From assembly GCA_019058515.1 (NCBI GenBank), contig JAHPYY010000159.1:27439-91438 (forward strand): a DNA stretch of 64,000 nucleotides. The letters are read 5' to 3'. Shown here one piece after another: positions 8,820 to 17,965 of the stretch; the stretch's first letter is position 1, and each line of letters starts with the position of its first letter. The stretch comes from Promethearchaeota archaeon. GTDB lineage: Archaea; Asgardarchaeota; Lokiarchaeia; Sigynarchaeales; SOKP01. A model generated the notes under the pieces. It searched no databases, had not been told where the DNA came from, and was given only the letters and a program-made list of their open reading frames with translations. The position numbers and the translations under genes are program-made.

Positions 8820-10169
8820 TTACTCAGAAGAGTCAACGATAGTTAACAAATGATTTTTCTTGAGGTAAGCAATTGCGATGAATTCAGCAATAAAACCTAG
8901 AATTGCGGAGAAAAAATATAGATTAATAATACCTATAATCTCCGCAAGTGGTCCCGAAATGATAGTACCAACTGGTACAATAGCACTCGCAATCGATACT
9001 AAAATCGATATAACTCTGCCTTGTTTATCAGGAGGAATTTGGGTTTGAATTAAGGTAAGTAGCATTACATTAACCACGGGAATCATAGCCCCCAAAATAA
9101 ATGCGCCTATTCCTATCATCAAAAATAATCCGATAGGGGTGAAGGTTACAATAATATAACCGATATCACCTAAAATAAATCCTATAAGTATGATTAATTG
9201 CATATGTTTCCATTTTTTTTTAATGGTAGTAAGCAATGCTCCGAAGAATAATCCTCCCTGATATAAAGCCATAACTAATGCTAAATCAAGAGCATTTCCC
9301 GAGTGAAATATTTCGACATAGAACGGAATAAGAGTGTTAAACGGCATTTTAAGAAAATTCTTAAATGTAGTCAGAACTATCAAAATGAGAAGCAGAGGAG
9401 TAGTTTTTAAAACCGCTATGCCTTCGTTAAAGTCTCGTTTGAAAGAGAATTCTTTCTGTTCCTCTTCTCCTTTCTCAAGTTGTGGTATCGATATAGACAA
9501 GAGAGGAACCAGCGCTATGAAAAAAGTTATAATATCAATCCATAAAATTTGATTAATAACAAATAAAGTTAACAGAGTTCCCGCGATACCGGGTCCTATA
9601 ACTTGGATTAAACCTGTAAAGATGTAGTTAATACCGTTAATGCGACTTAATTTTTCTTTAGGAACCATAATTGGGATAAGAGCGTTCACAGTCGGAAAAT
9701 GAAAGGCTTGAAATAACCCTCGTAATCCATTTATTAAAATAATAGCCCATATATTTGAAGCTGCAAAGATGAAAACTATTATCAGCCAAAAAGTAATTAA
9801 AGCTTGAAGAGAATCCGCAATTAAGATAGCAAGTTTTTTGTTCCACCGATCTGTGAATACTCCGGCTATAGGGGTTAAAACTACCATTGGTAATGTCCCC
9901 AAAAAAACAGAAATTGAAATTAACACTGGACTTTCAGTTTCTATTGTTATCCACCAAGTGATCACGAATTGAACTATAGACGAGCCCAGTATAGAGACCA
10001 ACTGTCCCGAAAAGAAAAACATATAATGTCTAAACGTTTTACTTGTAGGTTTTTCTTCTGTTATCTTATTTAGGGTCAAAGTATCTAGAAAAAGGTTAAA
10101 AAACTGATAAGGATAACTATTTACATTAATATCCTCTAATAAACGTTTTGAAAATTCTGCTAGTTCCAA
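8820..10169 (-). CDS. MFS transporter, macrolide-efflux-like (MFS_3)
   Basis: A 449-residue, twelve-helix major facilitator protein. The first helix carries SGQLVSILGSSIVQFVITWW and the next loop LTPIAGVFTDRWNKKLAIL is motif A (GxxxDRxxRK). These match the MefA/enterobactin-exporter-like MFS_3 subgroup, usually drug or siderophore efflux. The carboxy half contains IQTQIPPDKQGRVISI, a second motif-A-type loop. The first 37 or so residues are hydrophilic and extend beyond the usual family start, so translation might begin further in; no better start with an obvious binding site was found. It acts in the cytoplasmic membrane with proton-coupled export as the likely mechanism. Substrate unknown. 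Confidence 0.85.
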   Translation of the reverse strand: MELAEFSKRLLEDINVNSYPYQFFNLFLDTLTLNKITEEKPTSKTFRHYMFFFSGQLVSILGSSIVQFVITWWITIETESPVLISISVFLGTLPMVVLTPIAGVFTDRWNKKLAILIADSLQALITFWLIIVFIFAASNIWAIILINGLRGLFQAFHFPTVNALIPIMVPKEKLSRINGINYIFTGLIQVIGPGIAGTLLTLFVINQILWIDIITFFIALVPLLSISIPQLEKGEEEQKEFSFKRDFNEGIAVLKTTPLLLILIVLTTFKNFLKMPFNTLIPFYVEIFHSGNALDLALVMALYQGGLFFGALLTTIKKKWKHMQLIILIGFILGDIGYIIVTFTPIGLFLMIGIGAFILGAMIPVVNVMLLTLIQTQIPPDKQGRVISILVSIASAIVPVGTIISGPLAEIIGIINLYFFSAILGFIAEFIAIAYLKKNHLLTIVDSSE

Positions 10170-10464
10170 TTTATTCCTATCATCTTATACAATTTCAAAG
10201 ATAAATATAAAATCGATTTATAAATTGTATTTAAATGAGAAAGTGATAAAATTTCTCTGCATAGTATTAAAATTTGAAAATAATTTTTCAAATAACACTA
10301 AAAAATTCGATTTAAAAGTAATGGATAGAGATTTAAATTTATAAATTTTTAAGTTTTTAAGAAGTGGTAATCAATCTTAATCAAATAATTGATTAAGTTA
10401 AGAATTACCAAGGGATATGATTTAAGTTCGAGTATCTTAATAATATAAGAGTTGAAACACAAAT

Positions 10465-11169
10465 TTGACCGAATATACGCAAACTCATGAATCAAGGTTA
10501 TTTAAAAATTTCCTTAAATACATCATAATAATTCTAAGCGTTTTTGTTGCTTGCGTAAACCTTTTAATAATTGCGGATCTTTTTCAAGATTTTTGGATTC
10601 TCGCTTTAATGATTGGAATTGTTTTTGGGATTGGACTAATTGTCATTCGTTATTATAGAAGAAAGCGATTGTATATCCTTATTGATACTACATTTTTACA
10701 GGAACAATTTGAAGCGCTTTTTAATATTCCTGCGGTTAAAAAGGGCAAATTCAGAAAAGATTATAAACAATGGTTAAGAAAAGTTAACGATAGGCCTTCT
10801 GCTTTGAAAAATGTTAACCAAAATCCCAACCTTTATCTTCAACAAGGAACTAATAAGCATATACTGGTAAATACAAATGTTAAATTCGATTGGTACTGTT
10901 TCTTCGTTATTAGTTTTTTTTTGCCGATGTTTTTTGGCATAATTTATGTTTCTGTACTGTACTGGTACATATCTGTACCGCTTTTCAGTGTGATTTTGTT
11001 GGTATTTTATTTTTCTCGCAAAAAAAACAGCGGTCAATTACTCAATTACTTGGACTCAGAAGTAAAAAGAGATTTGTTTGAAATTGAAACGGGATATCGT
11101 CCGACAACAAAAAGCGACAAAATTTCGTTTAAGTATCGAAAATGGTTAATAGTCAAAGAATTCGGATAA
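10465..11169 (+). CDS. Membrane protein of unknown function
   Basis: A 234-residue protein with two pairs of hydrophobic helices (about residues 18-60 and 135-172). A soluble segment of about 70 residues separates them, and the tail is a basic cytosolic segment (FSRKKNSGQLLNYLDSEV). The translation start is a TTG at 10465; no ATG lies in a better position and no ribosome-binding site is evident. I do not recognise a family. It follows a gap of about 300 bases and faces away from the MFS gene. Codon use looks like that of the neighbours, so it is probably a real gene. Confidence 0.55.
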   Translation: MTEYTQTHESRLFKNFLKYIIIILSVFVACVNLLIIADLFQDFWILALMIGIVFGIGLIVIRYYRRKRLYILIDTTFLQEQFEALFNIPAVKKGKFRKDYKQWLRKVNDRPSALKNVNQNPNLYLQQGTNKHILVNTNVKFDWYCFFVISFFLPMFFGIIYVSVLYWYISVPLFSVILLVFYFSRKKNSGQLLNYLDSEVKRDLFEIETGYRPTTKSDKISFKYRKWLIVKEFG

Positions 11170-11342
11170 TTTAAGAGAAAATATATTGCTTTATCTTAAT
11201 TTCTTAAACCTTTTTAGCAATCTCAATCAATTCAAAAACATAGATTTTTTTACCTCTAAAATTATGGGGCTTTCTCTAACTAGTTCAGATTTAGGTTATC
11301 TTTAGAAAATATTTTTTTAATTTTCATCATACATAATTAGTA

Positions 11343-11762
11343 ATGAGGTTCTTATCCTTTCATTGTGATTATTTTAAATACAATACTACCGAAAAAAGTC
11401 GCTCAAAAATTATTGAAGACTTAACAGCCGAAAATCGGGAAAACGAAATCACTAATACAATCGTTCTATTTATAAGTATTGAAAAACAAGACGAGAAGAA
11501 AGACGCTCTCTTAGAAGAGGCAATTAGTGAAATCAAGAAAATTACCGATCAATTAAAAGTATCAAATGTAGTGCTACTTTCATTTGCCCATTTGTTTGGA
11601 GAATTAAGTAGTCCCGAGTTTGGTTATAATTCACTAATAAACTTAGAATTAATGCTCGTAAAACACAATTTTAAAGTAATTAGACCTCCATTTGGATGGT
11701 TTAACGAGCTCGAATTTAAAGCCAAGGGTCATCCTTTATCGCGCATATCGCGAAAAATATAG
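11343..11762 (+). CDS. Stand-alone archaeal ThrRS editing-domain protein
   Basis: A 139-residue protein matching the archaeal threonyl-tRNA synthetase N-terminal editing domain (PF08915, D-aminoacyl-tRNA deacylase-like fold) and nothing else. It shows an N-terminal MRFLSFHCDYFKY, LFISIEKQDEK, the FAHLFGEL helix and the C-terminal PFGWFNELEFKAKGHPLSRI. In most archaea this domain is fused to the ThrRS catalytic core and removes mischarged serine. Free-standing versions act in trans in some Crenarchaeota. Here a stop follows at once, with no catalytic domain downstream. Aligned by eye to the Pyrococcus domain, the Tyr-Lys pair of FGYYKAF is Phe-Asn here, so the expected catalytic lysine seems absent. 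Whether it edits Ser-tRNA(Thr) or something else is open. Confidence 0.8.
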   Translation: MRFLSFHCDYFKYNTTEKSRSKIIEDLTAENRENEITNTIVLFISIEKQDEKKDALLEEAISEIKKITDQLKVSNVVLLSFAHLFGELSSPEFGYNSLINLELMLVKHNFKVIRPPFGWFNELEFKAKGHPLSRISRKI

Positions 11763-11896
11763 ATTTCACCCTTTGACCATAAAAATCTATTCTTATAAAG
11801 ATATAAATAGTAATTTAATTAAAGTAATTTATTGAGTTTAATTTCACTAATTTAAAGTTTTCATTTTTTCTGCATTAAAATCAAACAAATTAAATA

Positions 11897-11911
11897 GAGG
11901 GAACTAAAATT
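11897..11911 (+). promoter_or_regulatory. Ribosome-binding site before an ATT start
   Basis: GAGGG at 11897-11901 is followed after seven bases by ATT at 11909-11911, which begins the reading frame that restores the missing amino end of the FAD domain. No ATG, GTG or TTG lies in this frame between the upstream stop and 12047. The spacing is right for initiation at ATT; the immediately following ATA is a less likely alternative. Confidence 0.4.
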
Positions 11912-13384
11912 ATAGAAAATGAGATCATAACAGAATTCACCAACATCGTTGGGAAGCGATTCGTTTCTAATTCTCCTGAAATTAGATTTTTATATCATTA
12001 CGATTTTATTACATCTGAGCCCGAAGGACAATGCGACGCCGTAGTTATGCCTAAATCTTCTAAAGAAGTTCAGAAAATAGTTCAAATCGCCAACAAACAT
12101 AAAATTCCACTAATTCCTTGGGTGTCCGGAATAAACTTCGGAAGTATCGCAACCCCAAGAAAAGGAGGAGTAGTGGTTGATTTAAGGCGACTTAATCGCG
12201 TTCTGGAAATTAACGAGGACGATATGTACGCTGTAATTGAAGGAGGTACTACTTGGGCAGATTTAAAAGGTTACTTAGACAGATATCATCCTGATCTTAA
12301 AGCAGGGATTACATGGTCACCCCCAGGCACGGGAGTTGTACCTTCTTGCTTGTGTTATGGAATGTTTGATTTAGGTATGATTGGGGGAACGGGGGCAGAA
12401 TTTGTAAACGGATTCGAAGCGGTGTTAGGAACGGGCGAATTGGTGAAAGTGGGTTCCTGCAGCCTTTCAAATTATTGGTACGGAAGGCAACCTTTGCCCG
12501 ATCTTGCAGGACTCTTTATAGGTTGGGAGGGAACAACGGGAATTATTACAAAAGCGGGGATAAAACTGTGGCCAAAATTGCCCTATCGAACTGATTTTTT
12601 AACTATGGCCCAAACAGTGAGGAAAGGGATTCCTATCTTATTGAGATTAGCTAAAGCAGGGCTCGGTGTAATTGATATATGTGGTTTGAACTTAGGTTGG
12701 TCCCAATCTCTTCAAGGGATGAACGAGGAGAATGCCACTAAAGATCCAGTTGGGAGTGGGATTCCCGATTTTATCGGATTAATCTCAACTCAAGCTTATA
12801 CCAAAAAACAGCACGATGCCCAATGCGAAGCGATAACTGAAATGTTCAACAAAGAGAGATTACAAATTTTTCCCGCAGACCAAGCAATGAAGCTATATTC
12901 AAAGAAGAATAGGGGAATTATGGAACATTTGACGCCTTCAACCGGAGGACAGACTCCAATTCAATTTTGGGGATGCTGGAACTTTTCCAGAGGGGGTGGT
13001 GGTCAATGGGTAGGTTCCTATTGCTCTACGAGGGATATCGTAAAATACTACGAGCTTTCTCGCGAAGTGTGTCTCAAACACGATATTGTCCCTCAATTTT
13101 ACACAAGAATCATGTTTGGAGGACATTATTGCGTAGCAAGAACTAACCTAAACTTTAATAAAAACGACCCTAAAGACATAGAAAAAGCAAGAATTGCGCT
13201 ACAAGAAATCCACGACGCAGTTCAACAACTTGATGGCGTAGTAATGTACAAACCCCCAAAGTGGGCAGTTCAAACCTATAAAAATAAGACTTTACCCGAA
13301 ACGACGAATTTAATTAACAAAATAAAAAGATTACTGGATCCTAACAACATTATGAATCCGGGTCAAGGGATAGGTGACGATTAA
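11909..13384 (+). CDS. FAD-linked oxidase/dehydrogenase, GlcD-like subunit
   Basis: An FAD-dependent dehydrogenase of the GlcD/D-lactate dehydrogenase family (PCMH-type FAD domain, then FAD-oxidase C domain). The first ATG at 12047 would delete the start of the FAD domain. The frame continues upstream as SPEIRFLYHYDFITSEP, a family-typical segment, back to an ATT at 11909, with GAGGG seven bases before it and an in-frame TAA at 11891. I therefore place the start at the rare codon ATT, giving about 491 residues. Visible elements are IPWVSGINFGS, the GGTGAEFVNGFEAVLGTGEL stretch and a C-terminal LLDPNNIMNPGQGI. It oxidises a 2-hydroxy acid such as lactate or glycolate and passes electrons to the overlapping Fe-S subunit. 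No membrane segment is seen. Confidence 0.85.
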   Translation: MIENEIITEFTNIVGKRFVSNSPEIRFLYHYDFITSEPEGQCDAVVMPKSSKEVQKIVQIANKHKIPLIPWVSGINFGSIATPRKGGVVVDLRRLNRVLEINEDDMYAVIEGGTTWADLKGYLDRYHPDLKAGITWSPPGTGVVPSCLCYGMFDLGMIGGTGAEFVNGFEAVLGTGELVKVGSCSLSNYWYGRQPLPDLAGLFIGWEGTTGIITKAGIKLWPKLPYRTDFLTMAQTVRKGIPILLRLAKAGLGVIDICGLNLGWSQSLQGMNEENATKDPVGSGIPDFIGLISTQAYTKKQHDAQCEAITEMFNKERLQIFPADQAMKLYSKKNRGIMEHLTPSTGGQTPIQFWGCWNFSRGGGGQWVGSYCSTRDIVKYYELSREVCLKHDIVPQFYTRIMFGGHYCVARTNLNFNKNDPKDIEKARIALQEIHDAVQQLDGVVMYKPPKWAVQTYKNKTLPETTNLINKIKRLLDPNNIMNPGQGIGDD

Positions 13385-14630
13385 AGTGGCAAGAAAGGAA
13401 AAAGTTAGGTATCTTAAGGAAAAAGGCGTAACTCAGATTATTTCTGTAAAGGATCAGAAGCAATTGGAACGAAATAAAGGTTTAGAATATTATAAAGATA
13501 TTTTATACCAATGCGGTAAATGCGGAACCTGCAGAACCGCCTATCACGAACCTAATTGGAACAAGGTGTGTCCTTCGGGAGAATTTAGCGGTTTTGAAGC
13601 GTATTACTTAGGAGGAAAGAATTTACTTTCTTGGGCAATTGAATCTCAGAAATTACCCTGGTCCGAAAATCTAGCTAAAATTTTTTATCAATGCTCTGTT
13701 TGCCTTGCGTGTACGCAACAATGTCAAATACCCGAGATTCACCATTACGCAGGAGAATGGCTCATGGCTATGCGAGAAAAAGCTGTAGAAAAGGGTTTCG
13801 GACCAATGCCAGAACAAAAGAACTATACTGAGCACATAAAAAAACATAACAATCCATATATGGAGGTTCACCAAGATCGCTTAAATTGGAATTTAGAAAA
13901 TGTAAAAATCAATAATGATTCAGATATGGCATATTTTGTTGGTTGTACTTCCAGTTATAGAGAACAAAATGTTGCAAAAGCTACGGTTTCCATATTAAAT
14001 AAACTAAATCTGGATTTTACTATCTTAACTGAAGAAAGATGTTGTGGTTCTCCCGTATATATGACGGGACAATCGCAAGAAGCAGAAAACATAGCAAAGA
14101 CTAATGTTAAAACCTATACAGAAAGAAGAATAAAGAGAATTATTACCTCGTGTGCGGGTTGTTATAGAATGTGGAAAGATGTGTATCCTCGTAAGTTCGG
14201 CTTAGACCACCAGATTGAAATTTTACATTTGCCAGAATTCATCCTCACACAACACAAAAAAGGTAATTTTAATTTCAAGTCTATTGGAGAAAAAGTAGTT
14301 ACGTACCACGACCCGTGTCACATTGGACGACACTTAGGAATTTACGAGCCTCCTCGAGAACTTATCAAGTTGGTACCTGGAATAGAACTTGTAGAAATGG
14401 AACGAAATCGGGAGAATAGCTGGTGTTGTGGAAGTGGAGGTGGAGTGAGATCTTCTTTTAAAGAGCTTTCTAGTTTTGCAGCTGAAACAAGAATTAAAGA
14501 GGCAAAAGATACGAACGCTGAATCGATAATCTCTTGTTGTCCGTTCTGTTTAAACCAATTTAAAACAAATATTAGAGATGACGGTATTTCTGCGCAAGAT
14601 ATTTCAGAATTAATCGATAAAGCGTTATAA
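13374..14630 (+). CDS. (Fe-S)-binding oxidoreductase subunit, GlcF/HdrD-like
   Basis: A 418-residue electron-transfer subunit. The N-terminal part has two cysteine clusters typical of 4Fe-4S ferredoxin domains: YQCGKCGTC followed by a distant CPSG, and YQCSVCLACTQQCQIPE. Two CCG domains follow, with ERCCGSPVYMTG and SWCCGSGGGVRSS as the Cys-Cys-Gly signatures and DPCHIGRHLGIYEPPRELI as the conserved DPCH element. The architecture matches GlcF, LutA-like and heterodisulfide-reductase HdrD-like proteins. It starts at a GTG overlapping the dehydrogenase gene by 11 bases, so the two proteins are translationally coupled and probably form one complex. It likely accepts electrons from the flavin subunit and delivers them to a quinone-like, thiol or soluble acceptor; which one is unknown. 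Confidence 0.85.
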   Translation: MTIKVARKEKVRYLKEKGVTQIISVKDQKQLERNKGLEYYKDILYQCGKCGTCRTAYHEPNWNKVCPSGEFSGFEAYYLGGKNLLSWAIESQKLPWSENLAKIFYQCSVCLACTQQCQIPEIHHYAGEWLMAMREKAVEKGFGPMPEQKNYTEHIKKHNNPYMEVHQDRLNWNLENVKINNDSDMAYFVGCTSSYREQNVAKATVSILNKLNLDFTILTEERCCGSPVYMTGQSQEAENIAKTNVKTYTERRIKRIITSCAGCYRMWKDVYPRKFGLDHQIEILHLPEFILTQHKKGNFNFKSIGEKVVTYHDPCHIGRHLGIYEPPRELIKLVPGIELVEMERNRENSWCCGSGGGVRSSFKELSSFAAETRIKEAKDTNAESIISCCPFCLNQFKTNIRDDGISAQDISELIDKAL

Positions 14631-14755
14631 TATACAATTAATTCTAAATTTTTTCTTTAATTCTTAGACTTTTTAACTGTTTTTCTTTATAGGATTACCT
14701 GAATTTATAATAAATTATGAGAAAATTATTAAGACGGTTTACTTTTAATTGAACT

Positions 14756-15466
14756 ATGAGAAAAGAATTTATGGTTAAACCAATGAATACTCCTTTTACT
14801 AATAATATCGGGTCAATTAAACCCCAATCTGATTCAAGTCAATTGGAAACAGGCAATTCTCACTTTAAAACGGGTACTACCACCGTAGGACTCGTGTGTA
14901 AAGACGCAGTTATTCTTGGAACTGATAAGCGTGCTTCTATGGCGTACTTCGTAGCCAGTAAGACTTCTGAGAAATTACACAAAATACAAGAACACATTTG
15001 GATGACTATTGCGGGAGGAGTCGCAGACGCCCAATATTTAGTTGATGTTTTAAAAGCGGAAACCTCTCTTTACCAATTATCGAAAGAAAAGCCGATCCCC
15101 ATAAAAGCAGCTGCTAAAATGCTCTCTAATATTCTCTACCGTAATAAAATGTATCCCTTCCAGGTAGGGTTGATACTTGGAGGAGTCACGGAAGAGGAAG
15201 GACCAGTTTTGATGGATATTGGTGCTTATGGGTCAATATTACCTGAAAAGTTCTGTGCTGTTGGAAGTGGACAAAATTTCTCTTACGGTGTGATGGAAGC
15301 TAAATACAAGGATAACTTATCCGTTGAGGATGGAAAAAATATCGTTAAAACTGCGGTTACTGCCTCAATCGTGCGCGATATGGCAAGTGGCAACGGTATA
15401 GACATCGTAGTAATTAAAAAAGATGGGCCATCCGAAAGAATTGCAATTTCCATCGAAAATAAATAA
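14756..15466 (+). CDS. psmB: Proteasome beta subunit
   Basis: The catalytic beta subunit of the archaeal 20S proteasome, 236 residues. The autoprocessing site is GTTTVGL, making T41 the mature N-terminal nucleophile after a 40-residue propeptide. The partners are in register: Asp17 equivalent D57 (GTDKRAS) and Lys33 equivalent K73 (SEKLHKI). Further hallmarks are TIAGGVADAQYLVD and a C-terminal ASGNGIDIVVIKKDG. It assembles as seven-membered rings with alpha subunits to degrade proteins in the cytosol. The propeptide is longer than in many archaea and rich in Ser, Asn and Gln; a second in-frame ATG six codons in is an alternative start. It stands alone between intergenic regions, so it is probably monocistronic. 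Confidence 0.95.
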   Translation: MRKEFMVKPMNTPFTNNIGSIKPQSDSSQLETGNSHFKTGTTTVGLVCKDAVILGTDKRASMAYFVASKTSEKLHKIQEHIWMTIAGGVADAQYLVDVLKAETSLYQLSKEKPIPIKAAAKMLSNILYRNKMYPFQVGLILGGVTEEEGPVLMDIGAYGSILPEKFCAVGSGQNFSYGVMEAKYKDNLSVEDGKNIVKTAVTASIVRDMASGNGIDIVVIKKDGPSERIAISIENK

Positions 15467-15841
15467 ATAATTTTTTAGATTTCGAATATCCTACTCTTAT
15501 TCCTCAATTTAATGCAATCCTATGAGGAATTTATCTTATAAGAAATATATAATTCACTTTTTTTTAAATTCAATTTGCAATGAAGTTAGTAAGAGAACTC
15601 GCAATTAATCAAAGTTATGTGAAGTTCTAATCTATAGCATTTTGGTTTTTTTCCCATTCATTTCATGTTCAAGATCGCTTAAGAATAAAGTTTAAATGGG
15701 AAGATTTAGAAATGTTTAATAAGAATACGATACCTTTATAAAAATAAATTATATATTATTAAGTTAGATTTTAGTAGTAAATAGGGATATTACTAAAAAA
15801 AAGAATAACATAAAACAATTGAATCGAAGAGAACTGGTAGA
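15467..15841. other. Intergenic region, no gene seen
   Basis: An AT-rich gap of 375 bases between psmB and the GIFT-domain gene. Several TATA-like stretches are present, for example around 15740-15760, and could serve as promoter for the downstream gene. No open reading frame with convincing codon use, tRNA-like fold or repeat was found on either strand. Confidence 0.5.
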
Positions 15842-16567
15842 ATGACTTATAGTATTATTGTAGACTTATCGCACAAGGAACAACTTGAGGATTTTCCAGA
15901 ATTCGACGAAGATGATTACGAAATAGACTTTATCGACAAAAAGGAAGGACCATTGGATTTTGAAACCCTTGAGGACTACGATTTATTAGTGATTGGCAAC
16001 ATCAAGCACACTAAAAATCAAAAAGACGACAAGTTCACACCCCAGGAATTACAAGCGGTTAAAAAATTTGTTGGCGAAGGGGGAGGTCTGCTGTTAACAT
16101 CAAGCGACGGAGGAGATCAAGATATTCCCATCAAATCCGGATCGATTAGAGTGTTATATAAAATTACAGGTGTAAGGAGATACTGGAATGGGATATTGTA
16201 CGAATCGTCTTCTAATTTCTTAGTTAAAAAGTATAATTTACACCTAACTGAATTGTTTAATCACCCTATTACCTCAGGCATAAACGAAGTAGTTTTACCA
16301 AACTGTACATTTTTTAGCGTCGCGGAAGAGGATGTAGAGGATCTTATAGTGACATCAGAAAAGGCTGAGTTCAAATATTACTCCGACCAAGATTTAGATC
16401 AAGTTGGTTCGGTTCCAGTGTGTACTGTAACAGAGTTTTATAATGGTAGGTGTGTCACCATTGGCTCCTCCGACTTTTTAATTGAGGATAACGATTTTGG
16501 ATTGGATGCCGGCGATAATCTCAAGTTCCTCGAGAACATTTTACAGTGGCTCACCTTTGAGCTTTAA
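15842..16567 (+). CDS. GIFT-domain protein (IFT52-like, GATase-like fold)
   Basis: A 241-residue soluble acidic protein resembling the GIFT domain of eukaryotic IFT52 (a glutamine-amidotransferase-like fold without the catalytic triad). Shared features are a beta-strand DLLVIGN, then FTPQELQAVKKFVGEGG running into GLLLTSSDGGD (residues 65-92), a central region beginning VLYKITGVRRYWNGILY, and a C-terminal GRCVTIGSSDFLIEDND followed by a helix ending ILQWL. Human IFT52 has the same order (FT..E...LKKYL.EGG, then a GS..MF..Q..D element, then QWL). No nucleophilic cysteine in a GxCxG elbow is seen, so it is probably a binding rather than catalytic module. The radical SAM gene follows after 62 bases. 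Role unknown; fold assignment is by pattern matching. Confidence 0.6.
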   Translation: MTYSIIVDLSHKEQLEDFPEFDEDDYEIDFIDKKEGPLDFETLEDYDLLVIGNIKHTKNQKDDKFTPQELQAVKKFVGEGGGLLLTSSDGGDQDIPIKSGSIRVLYKITGVRRYWNGILYESSSNFLVKKYNLHLTELFNHPITSGINEVVLPNCTFFSVAEEDVEDLIVTSEKAEFKYYSDQDLDQVGSVPVCTVTEFYNGRCVTIGSSDFLIEDNDFGLDAGDNLKFLENILQWLTFEL

Positions 16568-16629
16568 AGTCCTATGGAGTTCTTCTTCAAATAAATAGTA
16601 TTAATTACTTTTTAAGGCATTTTATACGT

Positions 16630-17724
16630 ATGGTCTTTAAACTGATCAGACCAGATTATACTGAAGTTTGGGCTCGATTTCCGCACTATAAAGGGTTAAT
16701 TGACCAAAAAGAAATTTCTAGATACATCATTGCTAAAACACTTAAATGCGAGTACAATGATACGGATTTAACCGAAGCATTAACGCTTAAGTTAAAGTCT
16801 ATATCATCCGAATTCAAGGATCTACTTAACGAGGATCCTTCAATATTAAAATCTAGGGAAATAGTAAAACCATCTTATTTAGAATTAATCGAAACATTGG
16901 CTAATCGTTACCTTGAGAGCTGTATCTTTTGCGAGCGACAGTGCAAAGTAAATAGAATCGATGGTGAAAAAGGTTATTGTTTAATCGGTAAAGAATCGTA
17001 CATTTCATCAGCATTTCTTCACATGGGAGAAGAGAGCGTATTAGTTCCTTCAGGAACGATTTTTTTTCAAGGTTGTAATTTTGGGTGTATCTTCTGTCAG
17101 AATTACGATATTTCTCAAGCGTGGAAAAATCGTCGGCTATTAAGCGATGTTGCACAAATGGTATCTAAAAAAGATCTCGCACTTGTGGCTGAAAAGTTAG
17201 TTAAGAGGGGTGCAATAAACATAAACTATGTGGGTGGAGATCCAATTCCTAATATTCACACAATCGTAGGCAGTCTTAAATTTCAACAGTCAAATATTTG
17301 TCAACTTTGGAACTCAAATTTTTACCTAACCGAGGATTCTTTAGATTTGATAATTGATCTGATGGATTTTTGGTTACCCGATTTCAAATACGGAAATAAC
17401 AAGTGTGCAAAAGCACTTTCAGGGGTAGATAACTATTTTGATGTAATTAGTCGAAATCACAAACGGATTCACGACGAGGGTAGCGGGGAGATAATTATAC
17501 GTCACTTAGTCATGCCAAATCATATTGAATGTTGTTCTAAACCAATAATGGATTTTGTAGCTAGAGAGGTTCCCAATTGCGTCGTTAATATAATGGGGCA
17601 ATACAGACCGGAATATAAAGCATACAACAATCCACAAATAAATCGTCGACCTACAATCGAAGAAATTCACGAAGTGAAGCAACATGCAGATGATTTGGGA
17701 ATTTTATACAAGCCCGTTTCTTAA
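16630..17724 (+). CDS. Radical SAM protein, PflX/COG1313-like
   Basis: A 364-residue protein related to the pyruvate-formate-lyase-activating-enzyme-like group COG1313. The radical SAM cluster motif is FFQGCNFGCIFCQNYDIS (CxxxCxxC). An upstream four-cysteine module (CIFCERQCKVNR, later GYC) precedes it, as is usual for this group. The downstream strand INYVGGDPIPNIHTI is the GGEPxP-type SAM-binding segment with Asp in place of Glu, and WLPDFKYG and IRHLVMPNH are also typical. It should bind a 4Fe-4S cluster and cleave S-adenosylmethionine to start a radical reaction. No glycyl-radical partner or AMMECR1 gene is nearby, so the substrate is unknown. It may be co-transcribed with the GIFT-domain gene. 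Confidence 0.85.
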   Translation: MVFKLIRPDYTEVWARFPHYKGLIDQKEISRYIIAKTLKCEYNDTDLTEALTLKLKSISSEFKDLLNEDPSILKSREIVKPSYLELIETLANRYLESCIFCERQCKVNRIDGEKGYCLIGKESYISSAFLHMGEESVLVPSGTIFFQGCNFGCIFCQNYDISQAWKNRRLLSDVAQMVSKKDLALVAEKLVKRGAININYVGGDPIPNIHTIVGSLKFQQSNICQLWNSNFYLTEDSLDLIIDLMDFWLPDFKYGNNKCAKALSGVDNYFDVISRNHKRIHDEGSGEIIIRHLVMPNHIECCSKPIMDFVAREVPNCVVNIMGQYRPEYKAYNNPQINRRPTIEEIHEVKQHADDLGILYKPVS

Positions 17725-17918
17725 CAAAAGAATTAATGGCTTGGGTTCTTATTAATTAGTATTTCTTGTTTTTTCCTAATCATAAACCTGATTATTTAAA
17801 ATTAGGCTATTTAATCTACTATTGAAATTCTCTCAATGGCAATAAGATTCATACTATAATACATCATAGCAAATTGTAGAAAAATCTAAAAGCTAGAATA
17901 CATTTTCTCAAACATCAA

Positions 17919-17928
17919 TTTATACATT
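17919..17928 (+). promoter_or_regulatory. TATA-like element that decides the FKBP start
   Basis: ATTTATACAT lies just before an in-frame ATG at 17930 and about 40 bases before the ATG at 17966. Archaeal transcripts start roughly 25 bases after the TATA centre, so only the second ATG could be on the message. This supports a protein that begins MSLKLEDIKGLG. Confidence 0.4.
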
Positions 17929-17965
17929 AATGCTTAATTTCAAATTAAAGTCGAATATATACGTC

